A DNA stretch of 35,280 nt from JACCQS01 sp050999295. GTDB lineage: Bacteria > Actinomycetota > Actinomycetes > Mycobacteriales > Geodermatophilaceae. The notes beneath the pieces were generated by a model. It had not been told where the DNA came from and searched no databases. It saw only the letters and a list, made by a program, of their open reading frames with translations. A program made the position numbers and the translations under genes. Shown one piece after another: positions 24,961-32,466 of this stretch; positions within the stretch are counted from its first letter, which is position 1, and each line of letters starts with the position of its first letter. Where the stretch lies: assembly GCA_050999295.1 (NCBI GenBank), contig JBPCPI010000176.1, positions 1 to 35,280 of the forward strand, written 5' to 3'.

Positions 24961-25194
24961 GTGGACAAGCAACACGGAGCAGAGTCCGACGTACCCGACG
25001 ACGATGCTGAGGTGACCGGCCGGCCAACCGGTGGCGATCCCGAGTCCGACGGCGGCGACGGTGGCTCGACCACGGGATCAGGCGAGTCAGGTGTCTTCGT
25101 GGGCCGCACCGCCGGCCAGGACGAAGGCTATGCCGGTCAAACCGGAGCCGAGGCCCGCGGAGCAGAGCAGACCCGCGACCCCGACGAGAACTGA
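24961..25194 (+). CDS. Small acidic, disordered protein
   Basis: 77 aa from a GTG with a strong Shine-Dalgarno (GAGGGAGGG) four bases upstream. The composition is Asp/Glu/Gly-rich and predicted disordered (DVPDDDAEVTGRPTGGD), with one better-ordered segment GVFVGRTAGQDEGYAGQTGA. The latter recalls a short motif in other actinobacterial small proteins, from memory only. No signal peptide or membrane segment. It is convergent with the methyltransferase, 17 bases apart, and divergent from the acyltransferase. Confidence 0.55.
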   Translation: MDKQHGAESDVPDDDAEVTGRPTGGDPESDGGDGGSTTGSGESGVFVGRTAGQDEGYAGQTGAEARGAEQTRDPDEN

Positions 25195-25211
25195 GCCGGA
25201 GACCGGATCTC

Positions 25212-26180
25212 CTAGCCGGGGGAAGGGTCGATCAACTGCATCGCCGGGTGCGGCTTCACGCCGGTAACCAGGGCGTTGTAGAACAACCCAGCCGGAACGA
25301 ACCGGGACAGGACCCGGCTGTCCACAGCCGACAGTCGCGCCCAGGAGCGATAGGCGAAGTTCGCCCACCCGAAGCCGAGTTTGCCTGCCGGCACGGCGGC
25401 CTCGAACGTACGTACCGGCCAGCCGAACCAGGCGGCGGTCAACTCCTCGGTTCCGACATCGACATCCACCGCTCCGGCCGCAATCGCCATCCGACGGAGG
25501 TCTGCCGGCACGAAGGTGTGCTGATCGACCACCGCTTCCAACGCCGCAGCCTCGGAGGACCCCTCGAGTTCTGCCTGCGGACGCCGCCACTGCTGCAGCC
25601 CAGGAAGTCTGGTGACTCGGGTGCACGCCCACCAGGTGGCCTGCCCGAGCCGGCGGGCAACCTTGTCCCCCCACTTCGTCGGCTCGCCGGCGAACACGAA
25701 GCGTCCGCCGGGCTTCAGGACGCGCAAGGTCTCCCGCAGGGACTGCTCGACGTCGGGCAGGTGGTGCAGGAACGCGTGGCCCACCACGAGGTCGAAGCTG
25801 TCGTCGTCGTACGGGATGAGCTCGGCGTCGGCCACCCGCCCGTCGACCGGCAGGCCGAGCCCCGCGGCGTTGCGTAATGCCGCAGCCACCATGCCGGGCG
25901 AGATGTCGCTGACGCTGCCTCGTTCGATGACGCCGGCCTGCATGAGATTGAGCAGGAAGAAACCTGTGCCGCAACCCAATTCAAGAGCATTGCGGTACGG
26001 CCACCCGTGCCGCCCCGCGATCGTGACGAAACGATCCGCCGCGTAACTGATGCAGCGCTTGTCGTAGGAGATCGACCACTTCTCGTCGTAGGTCTGGCTC
26101 TCCCAGTCGTGGTAGAGCACGTTGGCCTGCTTGGGATCGCTGCGGGCAGCCTCGACCTCGGCCTTGCTCACACCTGTCAT
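25212..26180 (-). CDS. Class I SAM-dependent methyltransferase
   Basis: 322 aa. Motif I is ALELGCGTGFFLLNLMQAG at ~65–83. The acidic residue binding ribose follows at SVSDISPGMV, motif II is VADAELIPYDDDSFDLVVGH, and the post-motif is AFLHHLPDVEQSLRETLRVL with KPGGRFVFAGEP. The N-terminus (YHDWESQTYDEKWSISYDKR) is typical of a conserved actinobacterial subgroup found near acyltransferase and enoyl-CoA hydratase genes. The C-terminal ~130 residues are a separate cap. Substrate is unknown; ubiE/menG-like chemistry is possible. Cytoplasmic. The enoyl-CoA hydratase gene ends 10 bases upstream of it on the same strand, so they are likely co-transcribed. Confidence 0.88.
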   Translation of the reverse strand: MTGVSKAEVEAARSDPKQANVLYHDWESQTYDEKWSISYDKRCISYAADRFVTIAGRHGWPYRNALELGCGTGFFLLNLMQAGVIERGSVSDISPGMVAAALRNAAGLGLPVDGRVADAELIPYDDDSFDLVVGHAFLHHLPDVEQSLRETLRVLKPGGRFVFAGEPTKWGDKVARRLGQATWWACTRVTRLPGLQQWRRPQAELEGSSEAAALEAVVDQHTFVPADLRRMAIAAGAVDVDVGTEELTAAWFGWPVRTFEAAVPAGKLGFGWANFAYRSWARLSAVDSRVLSRFVPAGLFYNALVTGVKPHPAMQLIDPSPG

Positions 26181-26190
26181 CGCCGCAGTC

Positions 26191-26976
26191 CTACCGTCCC
26201 AGGAACTCGGCCTTGCCAGGACCGTTGGCTACGAAGGACTCCATGCCGACCTTCTGGTCCTCGGTCGCGAACAGGGCCGCGAACAGGGTGCTCTCGAGCT
26301 TGAGCCCACTGGCCAGGTCGCCATCCAGTCCGCCGTCGATGGCCGCCTTCGCCGCCCGCAACGCCGCGGCTGGCCCCTTGGCGAACTTCGCGGCCATCTC
26401 GGCGGCAGCGCTGTACACATCGTCCGGCGCGACGACGGCGTCCACCATCCCGATCGCGAGCGCTTCCTCGGCGCCGACGAAGCGGCCCGTGTAGACGATG
26501 TCCTTGGCCCTGGCCGGCCCGATCAGGCGGGCCAGGCGCTGGGTCCCGCCGGCTCCGGGGATGATCCCGAGCAGGATCTCGGGCTGCCCGACCTTGGCGT
26601 TGTCGCCGGCGACGCGGAAGTCGCAGCACAGCGCGAGTTCGCATCCACCGCCGAGGGCATACCCGGTGATCGCAGCGATGGTCGGCTTCGGAATGGCCGC
26701 CACTGCACTAAACGACCCGGACAGCTCATGCGCCCGGGTGGCCATGTCGTTGTAACCCAAGGAGCTCATCTCCTTGATGTCAGCACCGGCGGCGAACACC
26801 TTCTCCCCGCCGTAGACGATCACCGCCCTGACGTCTTGTCGCGCACCGGCCTCCAGCGCGCAACCGCGGATCTCCTCCTGCAGTTGACGATTGAGCGCAT
26901 TCATCGGCGGGCGCGCGAGTCGGATGGTCCCGATCCCGGCTGCCACCTCGAGGGTGACGAACTCTCCACCTGACAC
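26191..26976 (-). CDS. Enoyl-CoA hydratase/isomerase
   Basis: 261 aa from GTG 26976, chosen because GGAGG lies five bases upstream; the frame is open to 27018. It belongs to the crotonase fold: the oxyanion-hole segment VFAAGADIKEM, AITGYALGGGCELALCCDFR with the first catalytic region, and GQPEILLGIIPGAGGTQRLA, whose Glu is a catalytic acid/base. Members hydrate 2-enoyl-CoA in fatty-acid beta-oxidation. It resembles the EchA8-like broad-specificity type. It lies upstream of the methyltransferase on the same strand and divergent from the GtrA gene. Confidence 0.93.
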   Translation of the reverse strand: MSGGEFVTLEVAAGIGTIRLARPPMNALNRQLQEEIRGCALEAGARQDVRAVIVYGGEKVFAAGADIKEMSSLGYNDMATRAHELSGSFSAVAAIPKPTIAAITGYALGGGCELALCCDFRVAGDNAKVGQPEILLGIIPGAGGTQRLARLIGPARAKDIVYTGRFVGAEEALAIGMVDAVVAPDDVYSAAAEMAAKFAKGPAAALRAAKAAIDGGLDGDLASGLKLESTLFAALFATEDQKVGMESFVANGPGKAEFLGR

Positions 26977-27088
26977 GCGGTCCTCCATTGCCTGCAGCAT
27001 TCCTTCGGCGCAAAGCACGAGCCTAATGGGAGGCCATCAGCGATCCGCCGTCTGAGCTCGGCTCCTGGCGCGACGTAGGCTCGGCGGG

Positions 27089-27538
27089 GTGCAGACTCAA
27101 CTAGGCCTCACAGCCAGCCTGCGCCAGACCTGGCGGGTTCTGCTCAAGGAGTTGTCCGCGTTCGGAGTCGTCGGGGCGATCAACTTCGCCCTGGACATCA
27201 CGATCTTCCAGGTGATGTACACCCTGGTGGGCGCCGACGCTCTGATGTCCAAGCTCGTATCGACGTCGGTCACCACGACCAGCGCCTATTTCATGCACCG
27301 GCACTGGTCGTTCTCACACCGGGCACGGACCGGCCTACGACGGGAGTACCCAATCTTCTTCCTGGTCAACGCCCTGACCCTGGTGTTGAGTCTGGTGATC
27401 ATCGGGTTCGTCCACTACGGCCTGGATCAGTCGGATGCGTTGATCCTGCAGCTGACTAACATCGCCACGATCGCGATCGGGACGGTGATTCGGTTCACCG
27501 CCTACAAGCGCTGGGTGTTTCCACGAGCCGTCGAGTAA
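27089..27538 (+). CDS. GtrA-family membrane protein
   Basis: 149 aa from GTG 27089. Four transmembrane segments: FGVVGAINFALDITIFQVMY, the weaker LMSKLVSTSVTTTSAYFMH, the segment PIFFLVNALTLVLSLVIIGF, and ILQLTNIATIAIGTVIRF. The GtrA hallmarks are FGVVGAINFALD near the N-terminus, HRHWSFSHR in the loop, and the closing RFTAYKRWVF. GtrA proteins are thought to move lipid-linked sugars across the membrane for surface polysaccharide. The last 37 bases overlap the 3' end of the ABC ATPase gene on the opposite strand. Confidence 0.93.
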   Translation: MQTQLGLTASLRQTWRVLLKELSAFGVVGAINFALDITIFQVMYTLVGADALMSKLVSTSVTTTSAYFMHRHWSFSHRARTGLRREYPIFFLVNALTLVLSLVIIGFVHYGLDQSDALILQLTNIATIAIGTVIRFTAYKRWVFPRAVE

Positions 27539-28662
27539 CCGTTGACCAGGCCCCGCACCGAGAGCCACACCGGCCGCTCCCCCGCCGGACCAGGGTCCAG
27601 CGCCCGAGCCGTGACTACGGCGCCGGAGGACAGGGAGATCGCCAGAAGCGCGTCGTGACCGAGGAAGGACTGCTGATCTGCGGTCGCAGCGACGGCGAGC
27701 CCGGACCCGACCTGGGGAGCGGGTCCGCCGTTGCGGTCGACGACCACGAACTGCTCCGGGCGGATCAGCGCCACGCCCGTGCCGTCGGGTGGTCGCGGTT
27801 CGCGCAGCGGCAGCCGGCCCACCTCGGTGTCGGCGAACCCGCCGGAGAATGTCGCGGTCACCCGCACGGCGTCGCCCACGAAAGCGGCCACGTCGAGGTC
27901 GCGGGGGGCGCGGTAGACCGTGACCGGGTCAGCGGCCTGGACGATCCTCCCGTGCTGCATGACCGCCACCAGATCTGCGGTGCACAACGCTTCCTCCTGA
28001 TCGTGGGTCACCAGGACTGCAGTTGCACCATCAGCGCGCAGCGCCGCACGGACGACGTCCCGAACCTCGCCGCGCAGACCGGCATCCAGGGAACTGAAGG
28101 GTTCGTCGAGCAGCACCAGGGCCGGCCGAGGGGCCAGGGCCCGCGCCACGGCCACCCGTTGTTGCTGACCGCCGGACAGTTCGTGCGGCATGCGCTCGCC
28201 CAGATGTGCCAGGCCCACCAGCTCCAGCACCTCACGCACTCGCGCGGCCCGCTCCCGCGAGCGGCCCAGGCCGTACGCGACGTTGCCGTGGACGCTCAGG
28301 TGCGGGAACAGCGCCCCCTCCTGCGGGACGAATCCGATCGTGCGACGCTCCGGAGGGATCCGTACCGTCCGGCTGGCGACGGTCTGCCCGCCGATCCGGA
28401 TCTCACCCGCATCGGGGATCTCGAACCCGGCGATGACCCGCAACAAGGTGGTCTTTCCGCAGCCGGAGGGTCCCAGCACCGCGGCGATCAGCCCCGCCGC
28501 GACATCGAGGGACAGCCCGCGCAACACCCTCGTACCGCCGAACGACTTGTCGACACCCGACACGCTGAGCGCGCTCGATCGCCCCGCCTCGTGCGCTTCG
28601 CGCACCGCTCGCTCCGCTCCTCGCTCGTTCCTCGCTGCGATGCTCACGCGCTCTCGTCTCAC
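27502..28662 (-). CDS. Iron ABC transporter ATPase (FbpC-like), repeat-derived N-terminus
   Basis: 386 aa if it starts at GTG 28662, which overlaps the permease stop as GTGA. Walker A LGPSGCGKTTL, Q-loop GFVPQEGALFP, signature LSGGQQQRVAVARAL, Walker B LVLLDEPFSSLD and the switch His in LVTHDQEEAL are all present. A TOBE-like C-terminal domain follows. It energises ferric-ion import with the permease and binding protein upstream. The first ~32 residues are Arg/Glu-rich (RNERGAERAVREAHEAGR) and come from a dispersed repeat. The conserved domain begins only at LSVSGVDKSFGGTRVL, so a later GTG (codon 35) is an alternative start. It overlaps the GtrA gene by 37 bases at its 3' end. Confidence 0.9.
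   Translation of the reverse strand: MRRERVSIAARNERGAERAVREAHEAGRSSALSVSGVDKSFGGTRVLRGLSLDVAAGLIAAVLGPSGCGKTTLLRVIAGFEIPDAGEIRIGGQTVASRTVRIPPERRTIGFVPQEGALFPHLSVHGNVAYGLGRSRERAARVREVLELVGLAHLGERMPHELSGGQQQRVAVARALAPRPALVLLDEPFSSLDAGLRGEVRDVVRAALRADGATAVLVTHDQEEALCTADLVAVMQHGRIVQAADPVTVYRAPRDLDVAAFVGDAVRVTATFSGGFADTEVGRLPLREPRPPDGTGVALIRPEQFVVVDRNGGPAPQVGSGLAVAATADQQSFLGHDALLAISLSSGAVVTARALDPGPAGERPVWLSVRGLVNGYSTARGNTQRL
28588..28650. repeat. Dispersed GCTCGCTCC-type repeat in the ATPase 5' end
   Basis: About 60 bases resembling the patch at 23975–24178. Shared words are TCGTGCGCT, CGCGCACCG, GTCCGCTCCT or CTCCGCTCCT, and GATGCTC, in the same order. It is read in frame by the ATPase gene. Confidence 0.6.
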
Positions 28663-30131
28663 GCCGGGGCTCCCGTCGGTACGGGGATTGCGGGGTCGCC
28701 GGTACGTCGCCGATCGCGACCGAGCAGGTACGTGGGGATCACCGAGACAAGCATCAGCAGTGCAGCGTAAGGGGCCGCAGCGGCGTAGGACCTGGTGGAG
28801 GTCTCACTCCAGAGTTGGATCGCGAGGGTGTCCATGCCGGTGGGATGCAGGACCAGAGTCGCGGTGAGTTCCTTCATGGCCGCCAGAAACACCAGCGCCG
28901 TGCCGGCCGCGATACCCGGAGCGGCCAACGGAATGGTGATCGTACGGAGTACATCCCGCGGTGCCCGGCCCAGGGACCGCGCCACCTCCTCGAACACCGG
29001 GGGGCTCTGGGCGGCCGAGGCCCGCACCGCCCCCACGGCCAGCGGGAGGAAGAGCACCGCATAGGCAAACAGCACCAGGGGGATGCTCAGATAGACGCCG
29101 ATCGCATACCGCACGGTGAAGAACACCAGCGCCAGCGCGATCACGATGGCGGGGACGGCGTGGCCCAGGTATGTCGCCCCCTCCAGCATCCCGGGGATGC
29201 GGCCGGTGTAGCGCGCGGCGAGCAGGCCCACTGGCAGCGCTAGCAGCATCGTGAGCACCGCTCCGCCGCCGGCCAGCACCAGAGAGCCGCCGACCGCCTC
29301 CAGAATCCGCGGTACGTCCAACTCCCCGGACCGGCCGATCGACAGCCAGTAACCCATCGACACCAGCGGCAGTCCCAGGGAGGCGCCGGCGAGTAGGCCA
29401 AGAGCGCCGTACGCCGGGATGCGCGTCCGACCCAACCGGACACGGCTGGCCACTCGTGCCGCGCCCGAGCCGAGTCGGGCATAGCGAGCACGGCCTCGGG
29501 TACGGGCCTCCGCCAGAACGATGACCGCGGTGACCATGACGAGCATGCCGGACAGGACAACGGCTGGGGTCCGGTCGAAGCTGGCATTGAACGAGGTGAA
29601 GATGACCCGGGTGAAGGTGTCATAGCGCAGGATCGAGACCGCACCGAAGTCCGACAGGGTGTAAAGCGCGACCAGCAGCGCCCCAGCCGCCACGGCCGGT
29701 CGCAGCTGCGGGACGGTGACCCGCCAGAAAGTGGCCAACGCCCCGATGCCCAGCGACCGAGAGGCCTCCTCCATCGCCGGATCCAGCCGACGAAGGGCCG
29801 CAGCCGTCGGCAGGTACACATACGGGAAGCAGGACAGACTCAGCACCACCACCGCACCAGGGAAACCGGCAATACCGGGGACCGCCGAGATCCAGCTGAA
29901 TGCGGCGACGTAGGACGGGATGGCCAGCGGCAGTGCGGCCGCAACCCCCCACACCCGACGACCAGGAAGCGCGCTGCGCTCGATCAACCAGGCGGCTCCG
30001 ACCCCGAGAACCACCGAGATTGCGGTGACCGTTGCCGCAAGCCCGACACTGGAGACCAACAGCATCAGGCTTCGCGGCCGGACGACCTGGGCGAGCAGGA
30101 CCGCCGGATCGGCGCGCGCGGCGACCAGCAC
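28659..30131 (-). CDS. Iron ABC transporter permease (FbpB-like), start uncertain
   Basis: 490 aa from GTG 30131, but that start drops part of the first transmembrane helix. The same frame upstream, to about 30200, reads LPALLVAPACVAAAVALLPL, a good helix, yet holds no ATG, GTG or TTG. The protein is a two-fold repeat of the binding-protein-dependent permease domain with about 12 helices. Its two EAA loops are EEASRSLGIGALATFWRVTV and EEVARSLGRAPRDVLRTITI, which dock the ATPase. Last residues read TGDPAIPVPTGAPA. It is transcribed after the binding protein and overlaps the ATPase start (GTGA). A 42-bp perfect palindrome lies exactly where the true start or Shine-Dalgarno should be. Confidence 0.9.
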   Translation of the reverse strand: MLVAARADPAVLLAQVVRPRSLMLLVSSVGLAATVTAISVVLGVGAAWLIERSALPGRRVWGVAAALPLAIPSYVAAFSWISAVPGIAGFPGAVVVLSLSCFPYVYLPTAAALRRLDPAMEEASRSLGIGALATFWRVTVPQLRPAVAAGALLVALYTLSDFGAVSILRYDTFTRVIFTSFNASFDRTPAVVLSGMLVMVTAVIVLAEARTRGRARYARLGSGAARVASRVRLGRTRIPAYGALGLLAGASLGLPLVSMGYWLSIGRSGELDVPRILEAVGGSLVLAGGGAVLTMLLALPVGLLAARYTGRIPGMLEGATYLGHAVPAIVIALALVFFTVRYAIGVYLSIPLVLFAYAVLFLPLAVGAVRASAAQSPPVFEEVARSLGRAPRDVLRTITIPLAAPGIAAGTALVFLAAMKELTATLVLHPTGMDTLAIQLWSETSTRSYAAAAPYAALLMLVSVIPTYLLGRDRRRTGDPAIPVPTGAPA

Positions 30132-30206
30132 CAGGTAGCCGAGCGGCAGCAGCGCGACAGCCGCTGCAACGCAGGCCGGCGCGACCAGCAGCGCGGGCAG
30201 GCGCTG

Positions 30207-30248
30207 CCGACTCTCTGGCGGTTTTGGCCAAAACCGCCAGAGAGTCGG
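30207..30248. repeat. 42-bp perfect palindrome
   Basis: Each arm is 21 bases (CCGACTCTCTGGCGGTTTTGG and its exact inverse), with no loop and no mismatch. It lies between the binding-protein stop and the permease coding region. It could fold in mRNA as a long hairpin that lowers expression of the downstream genes relative to the binding protein, or be a mobile palindromic insertion. Confidence 0.95.
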
Positions 30249-30268
30249 TGGATCGCCGACGGTACGGG

Positions 30269-31408
30269 TCAGGTCAGGCCCACCTCGTTGATCAGGGTCA
30301 GCGTCTCCCCGAGGCTGTCGAGATCGGACAGGTCCAGGTCGGGCGGGGCAAGCTCATCCAGGGTTGGCAGTCCGGCGGGCGGCGCGATGCCCTCGACCAT
30401 CGGGTACTCGAAGGTCTGCTCGGCGAAGTAGGTCTGCGCGGACTCCGACAGCATGAAGTCGAGCAGCACCTGCGCGTCCTCGCCGCGGTCGGTGCCGCTG
30501 ACTACACCTGCCCCGCTGATATTGACCAGCGAACCCGCGCCACCGTCCTCGAGGAACACATTCTCGGCGTTGACGTTGTCGGCGCCGACTTCAGCGGCCA
30601 ATTCGTACAGGTAGTAGTGGTTGATCAGGCCCATCGAGATTTCCCCGGAGTCCACAGCAGCCAGGACGTCGCTATTTCCTTCGTAGGTCTGGACGTCGTT
30701 GGCGACCAGGCCTTGGAGGAACGCGCGTGCTGCATCCTCTCCGTCCAGCACCCGGATCGCGGTGACGAAGGACTGGAAGGAGGCGTTGCTGGGAGCGATT
30801 CCCACCAGACCGGACCAGCGCTCGTCCAGCACGTCCTCGATGGCGGTCGGGCGGTCGGCCGCTGCGACCAGTTCAGGGTTGATCGCAATAACCCGCGCGC
30901 GACCGGTCAGGGCGACCCAAGTGTCATCATCTGCGCGATAGTCGGCCTCCACCAGGTCGAGCGTCTCGTCGGGCAGAGCGGCAAGGCACCCGGCGTTACC
31001 GAGGGCGCCGAGGGCGCCGGCGTCCTGGGAGAGGAAGAAGTCCGCCGGGCTCTGGTCTCCCTCCTCGAGCAGTTGAGCGGTCATCGCCGCGGTATTGCCG
31101 TACCGCACCGACAGCTCGATCCCGGTCTCGCTGGTGAACTGGTCCAGCAGCGGTGCGACCAGATCCTCGCTGCGTCCGGAGTAGACGACGAGTGCCTCTT
31201 CGTCGACCGCACTGGCAGCGACCTCCTCATCGACCTCGCCATAGCTGACCTCGCCCGCCGTACAGGCAGGGTCTTCGCTGCCACTGGCAGTCGAACCATC
31301 GGCTCCGGCTCCGCTTTTCCCACAGGCCGTCAACATGCCGACGAGCAGCGCTGCCCCCACCGCCAGCCTCAGGGACGGGGATCGGCTAGACCGCAAGGTG
31401 GCGCGCAC
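30269..31408 (-). CDS. Ferric-iron ABC transporter substrate-binding lipoprotein
   Basis: 379 aa from GTG 31408, with GGAGG four bases upstream; the frame is open to 31474 but that would include the operator. The lipobox is LTAC with Cys29. The mature protein has the type-II periplasmic binding fold: LVVYSGRSEDLVAPLLDQFT, ETGIELSVRYGNTAAMTAQL, then SPADFFLSQDAGALGALG. The conserved motif GLINHYYLYEL carries the tyrosines that in FbpA/FutA proteins coordinate Fe(III). It binds iron outside the membrane and delivers it to the permease. It is first gene of the operon, downstream of a DtxR/IdeR-like box. Confidence 0.92.
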   Translation of the reverse strand: MRATLRSSRSPSLRLAVGAALLVGMLTACGKSGAGADGSTASGSEDPACTAGEVSYGEVDEEVAASAVDEEALVVYSGRSEDLVAPLLDQFTSETGIELSVRYGNTAAMTAQLLEEGDQSPADFFLSQDAGALGALGNAGCLAALPDETLDLVEADYRADDDTWVALTGRARVIAINPELVAAADRPTAIEDVLDERWSGLVGIAPSNASFQSFVTAIRVLDGEDAARAFLQGLVANDVQTYEGNSDVLAAVDSGEISMGLINHYYLYELAAEVGADNVNAENVFLEDGGAGSLVNISGAGVVSGTDRGEDAQVLLDFMLSESAQTYFAEQTFEYPMVEGIAPPAGLPTLDELAPPDLDLSDLDSLGETLTLINEVGLT

Positions 31409-31432
31409 GTGACCTCCGGGAGGAAATGGGGT

Positions 31433-31447
31433 GATCCCAGCGGGATC
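31433..31447. promoter_or_regulatory. Small hairpin in the leader of the binding-protein mRNA
   Basis: GATCCC and GGGATC face each other around a three-base loop, about 30 bases before the Shine-Dalgarno of the binding-protein gene. Its effect is unknown and it may be chance. Confidence 0.3.
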
Positions 31448-31466
31448 CTCAGGAAGGCAGGGTAAG

Positions 31467-31485
31467 TTAGGCAAGCCTCACCTAG
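31467..31485. promoter_or_regulatory. DtxR/IdeR-type iron box
   Basis: TTAGGCAAGCCTCACCTAG matches the 19-base consensus TTAGGTTAGSCTAACCTAA at 15 positions (S = G or C). It lies 59 bases upstream of the binding-protein GTG and overlaps a TAACTT -10-like element on the minus strand. Binding of Fe-loaded DtxR/IdeR would repress the iron operon when iron is plentiful. Confidence 0.75.
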
Positions 31486-31510
31486 CAAGTCCTGCTTCAT
31501 GCAAGATCTG

Positions 31511-32362
31511 CTAAGCCCGCTTACGTCGGGCGAAGTACCGGTCCCCCGAGCGGGTCAGTCGCAGTGGTAGTCCGAAGGTGTCAGACAGGTTCGCCGACGT
31601 GACGACATCTCTCATCAGCCCGGATGCCACCAACGCACCTTCCCGCAACAACAGCGCGTGGCTAAACGCGGCGGGGATCTCCTCGACATGGTGGGTGACC
31701 ATGACCAGGGTGGGGGCATCAGGATCGTCGGCGATGGCCGACAGTCGGAGGAGCAGATCTTCTCGACCGCCCAGATCCAATCCGGCCGCCGGTTCGTCGA
31801 GCAGCATGATCTCCGGGTCGGGCATCAGGGCGCGAGCTATCTGAACCCGTTTGCGCTCTCCTTCGGACAGAGTGCCGAAGGGTCGGTCGGCGAAGCCGGC
31901 GACGCCCATCAGGTCGAGCAGGTGGGTGGCCCGGTCGAGATCGGCAGTCTCGTACCGCTCACGCCACCGTCCCAGCACGGCGTACCCGGCGCTGACGACG
32001 AGATCTCGCACGACCTCGTCCGGCGGGACAAGTGCTGCGAGGGCGGCACTGGCGAAGCCAATCCGCGGACGAAGCTCGAAGACGTCGGTGAGGCCCAGCG
32101 GCTCGCCGAGCAACCGGACCTGCCCACTGCTCGGGTGCAGCAGTGCCGCGGCGATCTGCAGCAGGGTGGTCTTGCCCGCGCCGTTGGGGCCCAGGATGAC
32201 CCAGCGTTCGTCCAGTTCAACGGTCCAGGAGACGTCGTCCAGCAGCGTCGTGTTGCCGCGAACGACGCTGACCCCAGCCAGATCTATGACGACGTCGGCC
32301 GCATCGCGTTCCCCCCGCGGTGGAACCGCTGCGTCTCGATGTCGGCCCACCTGACCCATCAA
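31511..32362 (-). CDS. ABC transporter ATPase (ModF/YlmA-like)
   Basis: 283 aa; ATG 32362 or 32359. Walker A LGPNGAGKTTLL, Q-loop region RIGFASAALAALVP, signature LSEGERKRVQIARAL, Walker B EIMLLDEPAAGLDL and the switch His in VMVTHHVEEIP are present. There is no adjacent permease, and the C-terminus has a short extension (SGDRYFARRKRA). The LSEGE signature is seen in stand-alone ATPases such as YlmA. The transported substrate or target is unknown. It ends 25 bases upstream of the iron box but is transcribed on the same strand toward it, so read-through into the iron operon is possible. Confidence 0.88.
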   Translation of the reverse strand: MMGQVGRHRDAAVPPRGERDAADVVIDLAGVSVVRGNTTLLDDVSWTVELDERWVILGPNGAGKTTLLQIAAALLHPSSGQVRLLGEPLGLTDVFELRPRIGFASAALAALVPPDEVVRDLVVSAGYAVLGRWRERYETADLDRATHLLDLMGVAGFADRPFGTLSEGERKRVQIARALMPDPEIMLLDEPAAGLDLGGREDLLLRLSAIADDPDAPTLVMVTHHVEEIPAAFSHALLLREGALVASGLMRDVVTSANLSDTFGLPLRLTRSGDRYFARRKRA

Positions 32363-32466
32363 ACCAGCGGGACCGAAGCCGACAGCGAGCGAGGATCCCC
32401 CGGTCCGGACGGCGAGTGAGCGCCACAGGATTCCGAGCCCGTGGGGCGGTCGTTAGAGTGACCTGC

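Noticed and set aside
27502..27538. Convergent overlap as a sign of an antisense RNA
   Set aside because: A 37-base tail-to-tail overlap of two well-supported genes is common in compact genomes; nothing more is visible.
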